From contig CANQJT010000011.1 of assembly GCA_947624325.1 (NCBI GenBank), forward strand, positions 1-44,987: a stretch of 44,987 nucleotides of DNA. The letters run 5' to 3'. Origin of the DNA: Candidatus Gastranaerophilales bacterium. GTDB lineage: Bacteria; Cyanobacteriota; Vampirovibrionia; Gastranaerophilales; Gastranaerophilaceae. Made by a program: the position numbers and the translations under genes. Below are positions 23,737-30,933 of the stretch, in pieces (the stretch's first letter is position 1; the number at the start of each line of letters is the position of its first letter). The notes under the pieces were generated by a model that was given only the letters and a program-made list of their open reading frames with translations, did not search any database and had not been told where the DNA came from.

Positions 23737-25899
23737 ATGGCAAGTCAAATTTCACAAGAAGAAAAAATGGAAAAATTAAAATCTAAGATAGATTTTTCTT
23801 TAGTATCAAGATTTGATATTAAAGAAATGGAATCTGACTTGTATATTCCGATTTGTTTGGCAAAAGGTTCTGTTTTCGTAATAACAGCAAATGAATTATT
23901 AGATAATAGTGTTAAAGAAACTATTATATCAATATCTCAGAATGACAATGTAAAAATGGTAGTTGTCAGTCCTGATGAATTTAAACTTGTGTTAAATTAT
24001 GTTAAATCTAACTTACATATTGAAATTTCGCAAGATTCAACGAATGATGACTATGAAGATTATAATAATGATAATCAAATTCAATTAAAATATGATTATG
24101 TTTCTGATGAAGATGAAGTTCCAATTTCAAATGCGGAATCAAATGAACTTGGCGGAAGCGAGGGTGATAAATATTCATCAATGAAAATTGGTGAAGTTTT
24201 AGTCCAAATGGGTTTTGTAACAAATGAACAAATTTTTAACGCATTAGTTGAATCTAAGAAATCTCATATTCCGTTAGGTACAATACTTGTTCAACAAGGG
24301 ATTATAACATTAGAAGAATTAAAAAAAGCTTTGGTGGCTCAACAAGGTTATGAAACAGTTAACGAGTCTCAGTTAAAAGTTCCCGATAATGTTTTATCAA
24401 TGCTCCCTGAAGATTTTATTAAAATTAATAAAGTTATTCCTATCAGTTATGATGATAAAGTTCTTGTAGTCGGTATGGTAAATCCGAATGATAAAAAAGT
24501 AATAAATGATATTATATTTTTGACCGGATTAAAACCAAGTATATTAATTATTACACATTATGAATTTACAATGTGTATTAATAATCTTTTTAACGAGCAA
24601 AGAAAAGCTACAAAAAAGATAATTAAGAAAATTGAAAAGCAGTCACTTGCATTTGATCAGGAAGAAACTTTATTTGAACAAGCACAACGTGAGTTAAAAG
24701 ATGATTCAAATATAGTAGTTAAATTTGTAAATAAAATGATATCTGACGGTATTGATATGAAAGCGAGTGATATTCATATTGAACCAAGGCTGGATGGATA
24801 TGTAGTCAGATACAGAAAAGACGGTATATTAAGGCAGTTTTTAAAACTTCCCGAAAAGTCAGAGTCTGCAATATTAACTCGTTTAAAAGTAATATCCAAA
24901 ATGAATATTGCGGAGCACAGACGACCTCAGGATGGTTCATTTTCAATTACATATAAAGAACAAGATTATGACTTCAGAATCAACACACTTCCCGTGGGTG
25001 ATGCAGAAAAAATGGTAATAAGAATACTTGCCCCTGCTGTATCTTTGTCGCAGTCTAAAGATGAACTGCAGTTGAATGGTGCATCTCCTGAAGAAATGGA
25101 ATTAATAAAGAAAATGGAAAGTGTACCTAACGGAATAATATTAACGACAGGTCCTACAGGTTCAGGTAAAACAACAACGTTATATACATTATTAAGAGCA
25201 ATTAATGATGAAAAAATTAATATAACAACAATTGAAGACCCTATAGAAATTAGAATTGACGGAATAAATCAGTCACAAGTTAATCCGAAAGCAGGTATTA
25301 CATTTGCATCTTGTATGCGTGCAATATTAAGACAAGACCCCGATGTTATACTTGTAGGTGAAATTCGTGATATTGAAACATTGGAAACAGCTATATCAGC
25401 TGCATTAACAGGTCACTTGGTATTGTCAACACTTCACACGAATTCAGCTGCATCAACAATTACAAGATTAATTGATATGGGTGCAAAGGATTATTTAGTT
25501 TCATCTACATTAGTTGGAATTGTTGCACAACGTTTGGTTAGAAGATTGTGTCCGCATTGTCATTCACAATATTTTGCCACAAGAGAAGAAGCTGAACTTG
25601 TAGTACATGGCGGTGAAAAAGAAATACAAGAATTTATGAAAACACCGATATACAGACCAAATGGCTGTGATAAATGTAATTTTGAAGGATATTCGGGACG
25701 TTTGGGTGTATATGAAATAATGCCTGTAAATAAAGAAATAAAAAGATTAATTGCACAAGGTGCGCATGATATTGAAATTGAAGAAGCTGCAATAGGTGCA
25801 GGTATGAAAACATTACATCAAGTCTGCTTACAACATATTATAGAAGGCAGAACCACGATTGAAGAATTCTTAAGAGTACTTGGTCCGGTTAAGGAATAG
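23737..25899 (+). CDS. pilB: type IV pilus/type II secretion assembly ATPase
   Basis: 720-aa GspE/PilB-family hexameric ATPase. An MshEN/GspE N-terminal domain begins near residue 149 (IGEVLVQMGFVTNEQIF; PLGTILVQQGIITLEEL). The motor domain has SDIHIEPRLDGYVVRYR, Walker A GPTGSGKT at 472-479, Asp box, Walker B DPDVILVGEIRD (~532-543), His box LTGHLVLSTLHTN, and a tetracysteine zinc site (CPHC ... CDKC). It drives pilin extraction and assembly. The ~145 residues before MshEN are an additional N-terminal region with an acidic stretch, absent from the shortest PilB proteins. Start weakly supported by TAAATAAACAA only; 18 bp after pilQ. Confidence 0.95.
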   Translation: MASQISQEEKMEKLKSKIDFSLVSRFDIKEMESDLYIPICLAKGSVFVITANELLDNSVKETIISISQNDNVKMVVVSPDEFKLVLNYVKSNLHIEISQDSTNDDYEDYNNDNQIQLKYDYVSDEDEVPISNAESNELGGSEGDKYSSMKIGEVLVQMGFVTNEQIFNALVESKKSHIPLGTILVQQGIITLEELKKALVAQQGYETVNESQLKVPDNVLSMLPEDFIKINKVIPISYDDKVLVVGMVNPNDKKVINDIIFLTGLKPSILIITHYEFTMCINNLFNEQRKATKKIIKKIEKQSLAFDQEETLFEQAQRELKDDSNIVVKFVNKMISDGIDMKASDIHIEPRLDGYVVRYRKDGILRQFLKLPEKSESAILTRLKVISKMNIAEHRRPQDGSFSITYKEQDYDFRINTLPVGDAEKMVIRILAPAVSLSQSKDELQLNGASPEEMELIKKMESVPNGIILTTGPTGSGKTTTLYTLLRAINDEKINITTIEDPIEIRIDGINQSQVNPKAGITFASCMRAILRQDPDVILVGEIRDIETLETAISAALTGHLVLSTLHTNSAASTITRLIDMGAKDYLVSSTLVGIVAQRLVRRLCPHCHSQYFATREEAELVVHGGEKEIQEFMKTPIYRPNGCDKCNFEGYSGRLGVYEIMPVNKEIKRLIAQGAHDIEIEEAAIGAGMKTLHQVCLQHIIEGRTTIEEFLRVLGPVKE

Positions 25900-25911
25900 G
25901 GGTAGTGCAAA

Positions 25912-27111
25912 ATGGCCAGATATGAATATGAAGCGGAAAAATGGAACGGTGAAAAAGTAAAAGGTCATATTGATGCGAAATCGACTGTTGAAGCTCGTGT
26001 TCGTGTTAGAAATATGGGCTATAAAGTAATATCTGTTCTTGAAATAAAATCAGTGCAAACGATGAGAGTTGCACATCTTCAATCCTTAACATTAAAAGAA
26101 AAAATAGATTTTACTCAAACATTTTTGACCTTGAATAAAGCAGGTCTGCCGATTATTGAAAGTTTAATATTTATTGAAAAAGATGCGGCATCAAGGCAGG
26201 TAAGACTGCTTGCACAAGAAATTAAAAGGCAGATTATTTCAGGTTATACACTTTCTGATACAATTTCTAAATATCCTAATTTATTCGGTCAGGTATATAT
26301 TGGTCTGGCCAAAGCGGGTGAAGATTCCGGTGAAATTGATAAGACTTTTGAAAGATTGGTTCAACTTCTAAAAAAACAAGGAGATATAAAAGGTAAAGTA
26401 ATTAGTGCGGTTACATATCCTATATTTGTTGTTATTTTGGCAATTGCTGTTGTATTAATTATGTTGATGTTTGTATTTCCTGCTTTTAAAGAAATGTTTG
26501 AACAACAGGGTAAAACTTTGCCGTTTATTACTCAATGTTGCATAAATATGGGAGAATTTTTAAAAGATAAGTGGATGATTATTCCAATAGGTATATTTGT
26601 AATTATTGCTTCATTTATGTATTTATTAAGATGGGAACCTTCAAGAAGAAAATTGGATGAGTTTGTTCTTAATATTCCTTTAATTTCTGATTTGGTGAAA
26701 TCTGCAGCTTTTTCTAACTTTCTGACAGTACTTCAAATTGCATATGATGCCGGTATTCCGATTATTGAGTGTTTGTACTTATCAAGAACAACCTTTTCAA
26801 ATTATGTAATGCAGGATGCAGTAAAAATATCAATAAAAAAGATGCAGGCAGGTGCGCATTTGTCAGAATCGTTAAAAGCTTCAAATTTATTTCCTAAAAT
26901 GATTTTATTTATGGTTGCCACAGGTGAGCAATCGGGCAGACTCGGCGAGTTAATGATACAAAGTGTACAATATATAGATCAACAGCTTGATGTAATTATA
27001 GACACAATGGGAAAATTAATAGAACCTATTTTGTTAATCTTTATTGGTGTTGTAGTTTGTTTCTTGGCTTTGTCATTATACTTACCATTATTCCAATCAT
27101 ATACTGTATAA
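25912..27111 (+). CDS. pilC: type IV pilus/type II secretion inner-membrane platform protein
   Basis: A 399-aa GspF/PilC protein with two T2SSF domains (~65-190 and ~265-390). Signatures include FTQTFLTLNKAGLPIIESL, GLAKAGEDSGEIDKTFERL and the parallel second-half ATGEQSGRLGEL. Three transmembrane helices lie around 168-190, 219-240 and 368-392. It couples ATPase rotation to pilin polymerisation. Length fits the family. The start has GGGGTAG upstream, 12 bp after pilB. No pilT retraction ATPase or pilin genes in this window. Confidence 0.95.
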   Translation: MARYEYEAEKWNGEKVKGHIDAKSTVEARVRVRNMGYKVISVLEIKSVQTMRVAHLQSLTLKEKIDFTQTFLTLNKAGLPIIESLIFIEKDAASRQVRLLAQEIKRQIISGYTLSDTISKYPNLFGQVYIGLAKAGEDSGEIDKTFERLVQLLKKQGDIKGKVISAVTYPIFVVILAIAVVLIMLMFVFPAFKEMFEQQGKTLPFITQCCINMGEFLKDKWMIIPIGIFVIIASFMYLLRWEPSRRKLDEFVLNIPLISDLVKSAAFSNFLTVLQIAYDAGIPIIECLYLSRTTFSNYVMQDAVKISIKKMQAGAHLSESLKASNLFPKMILFMVATGEQSGRLGELMIQSVQYIDQQLDVIIDTMGKLIEPILLIFIGVVVCFLALSLYLPLFQSYTV

Positions 27112-27132
27112 AAAGAAAGGTCACATAAAATT

Positions 27133-27423
27133 ATGGGAAAACAAAATATTGAAGAAGAAAATAACAGTTTTATTACTGGAGTATGGTCAGAAAAAGTATT
27201 AGTTATTACAAAAGACTATGAAATAAAAGGAAACGTCTTTATGCCTAAAACGGGCAGAAAAGATAGAGTGCTCTCTGATATTTTAAATGGTGCAAAAAGA
27301 TTTGTTGCAATAAAAAATTGTGAAATAGTACATAGAGAATTTCCCAACAGAAAAGCTGAAACACATGAATTTCTTCAGTTAAACTTAAATTCAATAATAA
27401 TATTGCGCCCATTAAACGAATAG
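27133..27423 (+). CDS. small conserved protein at the end of the pilus operon, function unknown
   Basis: A 96-aa soluble protein with VLVITKDYEIKGNVFMPKTG, then RVLSDILNGAKRFVAIKNCEIV, and a C-terminal strand SIIILRPLNE. The alternating strands suggest a small beta-barrel (Sm- or PilZ-like size); the ITKDYEIKGNVFMP ... RLSDILN pattern recalls small uncharacterised families found near pilus or tRNA genes. It has AAAGAAAGG before the ATG and follows pilC by 21 bp, so it is likely co-transcribed. No catalytic residues stand out. Confidence 0.75.
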   Translation: MGKQNIEEENNSFITGVWSEKVLVITKDYEIKGNVFMPKTGRKDRVLSDILNGAKRFVAIKNCEIVHREFPNRKAETHEFLQLNLNSIIILRPLNE

Positions 27424-27479
27424 AAATGCTTGATTTTAAAATGTGTTTGTGTAAGTATATAAACAAAGAGAGAGAATAA

Positions 27480-27556
27480 GGGCTATTAGCTCAGGTGGTT
27501 AGAGCGTACGCCTGATAAGCGTAAGGTCCCTGGTTCGAGTCCAGGATGGCCCACCA
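27480..27556 (+). tRNA. tRNA-Ile (anticodon GAT), CCA encoded
   Basis: Acceptor GGGCTAT (27480-27486) pairs with ATGGCCC (27546-27552, one G-U); anticodon stem TACGC/GCGTA with loop CTGATAA (GAT); T arm GGTTCGAGTCC. ACCA at 27553-27556 encodes the CCA end, unlike the Gly and Cys tRNAs upstream. The accessory element begins shortly after it. Confidence 0.97.
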
Positions 27557-27562
27557 TTTTAC

Positions 27563-27606
27563 AAAAGAGGCAATATCGACTAAAGGTCTAAATGCCTCTT
27601 TTATTA
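27563..27606 (+). terminator. stem-loop terminator after tRNA-Ile
   Basis: AAAAGAGGCA (27563-27572) pairs perfectly with TGCCTCTTTT (27593-27602), with a 20-base loop and a short T-rich tail. It marks the end of host-type sequence before the accessory element. Confidence 0.75.
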
Positions 27607-27956
27607 TTATGACAAATTTTTCGCCATCATATTGTAGTTAATTGTGTTGTAAAGAAACAGGACAATACAGAAAAGGGGAACTAGCCTTAAAGCCCCTGAA
27701 CTCAAAGGTTCTTTATGGTAATTTAGGGTTACAGAAAAGTCCGGTATGTCCGATTTCCATCAAAATTAAGTCCGGTAAAAGTCAAATTTTTCATATTGAT
27801 ATACCGCAAAGTCTTATTTCTGTATGACAATAGCCAATGACAGATATCGGACTTTTGCAATAAAATAGTAACACAGGTTCCGGAAAGAATTATTTTTCTG
27901 TTACAAAACGGAACCTTGACGGAACTTTTTGCGGAACCTAAGCGGAACCCTAATAT
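27607..27956. other. ~350-bp non-coding left border region of the accessory element
   Basis: No convincing gene. It contains GTCCG words at 27739, 27748 and 27770 and the inverse CGGAC at 27848; the motif AGTAACACAGGTTCCGGAA (27867-27885), which recurs in both orientations at the right side (44604-44625 and 44879-44900); a GTAACA/TGTTAC pair (27868-27873/27899-27904); and the phased CGGAAC array listed separately. This density of short repeats is what a transposon end or recombination site looks like. Confidence 0.5.
27909..27948 (+). repeat. helically phased CGGAAC array, left copy
   Basis: Four CGGAAC hexamers begin at 27909, 27920, 27932 and 27943, spaced 11, 12 and 11 bp, i.e. one helical turn each. 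A fifth related word, TTCCGGAA, is at 27878-27885. The array stops about 9 bp before the gmrSD stop codon. The same words in opposite orientation form the array at 30732-30772. Such phasing suggests cooperative binding of a transposase or repressor along one DNA face. Confidence 0.75.
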
Positions 27957-30368
27957 TTATGTATAAAATTTGGGAATGTCATTTTCTGTTGTTTTTCTAA
28001 TATATCTAAAAAATGATTTAATAAAACGTTTTAATATATCTGGGAAATTATCACTATTTTCAAAGTAATATTCTCCGTCGTCATTCCACGTATTTATCCA
28101 TAGTTTATTGTCTATAAAATTATATTGAATTCTATAAGCTTTTCCATTAATTTCAGTTCCACATTTAAAAAATTTCAAGTTATTTTCATAATCTTTTTCT
28201 ATTACATAGGTATATTTAGAATTCAGGTATGAAATATTAGAAGGATTTTTCTTCATATGAAACACGTCTTTATCAAAAAAAGATTCTAGTTTTTTAACAT
28301 ATAAGTTATCCTCTGGTAGACTTTTTAATTTTTGTTCAGCTTCATTTCTTTCTAGAGAAGTATCAATACCTTTTAATTTATTTTTTAGATCTTCATAGGC
28401 TGTATTATCTAATTTATTGTATTCGAAATTATATAAATTGAGGTCATTTACTTTGGCATCCCATTCTTCTTTATTAATATATAATTTTAGCCAATTTTCG
28501 TACATAAAATTAAAAAGCTCAGTTGAACGTTCATATATTTGTTTTAATGTCCAAACTTCTTCCTTTGAAATTTTGATAGCAGAACGTGAACCGTAGCAAT
28601 ATGCGAATTTCCCAGATTCTACAGAAATATCTTTCTTTACTGGAAAACTATAATTTTTTAAACTGCTATTTTCTGAACCTGTTGATAATAGTAAAAGATT
28701 TCCTAAGGAATTAATAGTATTTAATCTCTGTTCTTCACTGTCTGCACCTAATAAGTTATATTTCTCTAGCATACATTGCCAGTACTCTCTTTTAGGATCT
28801 TGAGGAAGAATATGTTCAATAGAAATCTCTTTATTTTTATACCATTCAACAATGGCAGCATTCTGTATTTGTAATGAATTGTTATATTCAAATAAAAAAT
28901 ATTTTAAACCATTCCAATTGTAATAATTTTTATTCATAATGTATTCATGGAATCTTTCGATTGCCTGCATTATACAATTTTTATTTAGAGGCAAGATATC
29001 ATGCTGTTTTATGGAATTTATTAATGCTTTGATTTTTTTATTTTTTTCATTTTTGTCACACCATAATAAATTTCTTGTTGCTGCAATTAGAAAACTCATA
29101 TCATTCTTATCTTGTGCCATTAATTTAAATATAAAAATAAATTTTTCTAAAATATTATAAAATTCTATCTTGTCTTCAGAGCAAATATCCTTTTCCGCTA
29201 AAACAACCATTGTAGATACTTTTGCGTAAAATAGATCAGGCAATCTTGAAAGCCTTTTTAACCAAATTTTCTCTTCATCAGGGATTTTTAAATCTATATT
29301 ATCAGGAATATTAACAATTGCCCAAAATTTGCTGTATAGTTCCAAACTTTCAATATAGTTATATAACAACTCGAATGCTTTTTTGTAATCTAGATCCTTG
29401 CAACAAGCTTGGTAAAATTCTCCATTGTCAACTGAAAACTCATTATTTAATATATCATCAATAAAAGCATTTCCATTTTTTTTACTTAATCTTTTATATA
29501 CTATCCAATGAGCTTTTAAATATAAATCATCTGATAAATTTGAGTTTTCATAATTTAAATAATCATAGATATTTTTCCAAGCTATATCAATTTTATTTTG
29601 CAATCTATTTTCATAATTATTATTGTCGTTTTTATTAAAGAAAGTTGATAAATACATTAATCGATTTTTTAATAATTCTAAATTCGTTAAAGGTTTCCCT
29701 CTATTATTCATTGTTTCAAATGTAACTCTTACATCAAAATCTTCGGTAATGTAATAAACATTAAAAATTAACCTATTTAGTATTATATTAACAATTTCAA
29801 CAATATTATCGTCATCAAATTGATCTAATTCTTTTGCTATATATTCTGCTGCAAAGTTAATATTTGATAAATATTGACTGCTATGTTCCATATCAGTTCT
29901 ATAATCATATATTCTTCGACTAAAATATTCCTCTGCCTTATCTTGTCTTTTTACAGAATATCCAAAACGATGTATTTTACTTGTATTTTCTAAAATATTT
30001 TTTACAGTATTATAATCAAAACTTTTAATATTTTCTTCTTTTGCATATTCAAAAATTGTTTTCAAAATAATTATTATAGATGTAATTCTTTGTTGTCCGT
30101 CAACTATATAAAAAGAAGTTGTCTCCTGTAAACATTCTTGCATTAAGTCGATTTCTTGTTTTATTTCATCTAAAGCTAACATTCCCACATAATGCTTTCT
30201 TGAGATGTTATTTATATGAAATAATCTAATTATATCATTCCATAATTCTATAAATTCTTTGTTCCAAGAATACCCTCTTTGATAATCTGGAACTCTATAA
30301 AAATGATCTGCCGAAAAAAGCTCTTTAATTGTTTTCAAGTTATTTTGGTTTGTTATTTGAGTTGTCAT
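27957..30368 (-). CDS. GmrSD-like type IV restriction enzyme (DUF262-DUF1524 fusion)
   Basis: An 803-aa single-chain GmrS-GmrD protein. The N-terminal DUF262 domain has DYQRGYSW at 28-35 and the DGQQR motif at 90-94, a ParB/Srx-like NTP-binding and hydrolysis fold. The DUF1524 His-Me nuclease motif EHILPQDP starts at E518 (H519), followed by NSLGNLLLLSTGSENS. The ~200-residue C-terminal extension ends in a beta-rich domain (YVIEKDYENNLKFFKCG). Family members cleave modified (for example glucosylated or hydroxymethylated) phage DNA, or act in BREX-like and other defence. Lies 15 bp downstream of the Mor-like gene in the same direction. Confidence 0.88.
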   Translation of the reverse strand: MTTQITNQNNLKTIKELFSADHFYRVPDYQRGYSWNKEFIELWNDIIRLFHINNISRKHYVGMLALDEIKQEIDLMQECLQETTSFYIVDGQQRITSIIIILKTIFEYAKEENIKSFDYNTVKNILENTSKIHRFGYSVKRQDKAEEYFSRRIYDYRTDMEHSSQYLSNINFAAEYIAKELDQFDDDNIVEIVNIILNRLIFNVYYITEDFDVRVTFETMNNRGKPLTNLELLKNRLMYLSTFFNKNDNNNYENRLQNKIDIAWKNIYDYLNYENSNLSDDLYLKAHWIVYKRLSKKNGNAFIDDILNNEFSVDNGEFYQACCKDLDYKKAFELLYNYIESLELYSKFWAIVNIPDNIDLKIPDEEKIWLKRLSRLPDLFYAKVSTMVVLAEKDICSEDKIEFYNILEKFIFIFKLMAQDKNDMSFLIAATRNLLWCDKNEKNKKIKALINSIKQHDILPLNKNCIMQAIERFHEYIMNKNYYNWNGLKYFLFEYNNSLQIQNAAIVEWYKNKEISIEHILPQDPKREYWQCMLEKYNLLGADSEEQRLNTINSLGNLLLLSTGSENSSLKNYSFPVKKDISVESGKFAYCYGSRSAIKISKEEVWTLKQIYERSTELFNFMYENWLKLYINKEEWDAKVNDLNLYNFEYNKLDNTAYEDLKNKLKGIDTSLERNEAEQKLKSLPEDNLYVKKLESFFDKDVFHMKKNPSNISYLNSKYTYVIEKDYENNLKFFKCGTEINGKAYRIQYNFIDNKLWINTWNDDGEYYFENSDNFPDILKRFIKSFFRYIRKTTENDIPKFYT

Positions 30369-30383
30369 TTCTCAATTCCTTTA

Positions 30384-30701
30384 TTATTTTTGTTTATTAT
30401 TCTTCCCCTCAACATGTTCTTTAATTACCTTATAAACATATCTTTGAGTTGTATCACAAGCTTTAACTAGCTCGATTATATTTCTTCTTGTCGCAGTATA
30501 GTTATCTATAATATACTGCTTTTTATATGGTTGATTACAGTGAGCATGGATTGAAAACTTGTCTCCTGCGGCATTAAACATCAATTTTTTAGTTGCTTCT
30601 AATCCAATAATTTCGCAAAGCAATTTTAAATCTTCTGTTGGAAGATTATCCTCTGTTATATATTTTGCCCATACAGGCTCAGGTTTTAATTTTATAGCCA
30701 T
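30384..30701 (-). CDS. Mor/C-like transcription regulator
   Basis: A 105-aa protein with a Mu Mor-type layout: a helical N-terminal dimerisation part (LKLLCEIIGLEATKKLMFNA), a G-D-K-F-S-I strand turn, then a C-terminal helix-turn-helix (IIELVKACDTTQRYVYKVIKEH). In Mu, Mor activates the middle promoter; here it is divergent from the transposase operon and upstream of gmrSD, so it probably controls one or both. The operator-like phased hexamer array lies in the intergenic region. ATG at 30701 preceded by AGGGGTAA. Family assignment by pattern only. Confidence 0.68.
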   Translation of the reverse strand: MAIKLKPEPVWAKYITEDNLPTEDLKLLCEIIGLEATKKLMFNAAGDKFSIHAHCNQPYKKQYIIDNYTATRRNIIELVKACDTTQRYVYKVIKEHVEGKNNKQK

Positions 30702-30731
30702 GATTACCCCTTTACCTCATTATATAACAAA

Positions 30732-30772
30732 CGGAACTAATTTCGGTTCCGTTTGGTTCCGCTTTTGCTCCG
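30732..30772. promoter_or_regulatory. operator-like phased hexamer array between regulator and transposase
   Basis: CGGAAC at 30732, then GTTCCG at 30746 and 30756 and GCTCCG at 30767, spaced 14, 10 and 11 bp. It begins ~30 bp upstream of the Mor-like gene and immediately downstream of its predicted promoter, so a protein bound here would block or control transcription start. Inverted counterpart of the array at 27909-27948. Confidence 0.7.
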
Positions 30773-30788
30773 TTTGAAAAAGGTCATT

Positions 30789-30816
30789 ATTATATACAAA
30801 AATTTTGCCTTTGCAA
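30789..30816 (-). promoter_or_regulatory. sigma70-type promoter for the Mor-like/gmrSD operon
   Basis: On the minus strand TTGCAA (30816-30811), 16-bp spacer, TATAAT (30794-30789). Transcription would start near 30782-30777, directly beside the phased hexamer array. Confidence 0.55.
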
Positions 30817-30933
30817 TACAAGAAAATCTTTGTTTTTGTAGGTTTGAAATGGCACTTGTTGATATGTTTCGATATGGATACATTGACTACCAATTTCCGG
30901 AAAGCAGAGTTAATGTGTGAAAGGAGAAAAATT

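Noticed and set aside
27642-27827. 61-codon plus-strand open frame at the left border of the element
   Set aside because: No ribosome-binding site, odd composition, and it runs through short repeats; better explained as non-coding border DNA.
27739-27948. CRISPR array at the left border repeats
   Set aside because: Repeats are only 5-7 bp with ~11-bp spacing, with no spacers of constant length and no cas genes.
30805-30933. 43-codon N-terminal extension of the transposase
   Set aside because: Hydrophobic, unlike MuA-type N-termini, no ribosome-binding site; ATG at 30934 has AAAGGAG and begins the expected winged helix.
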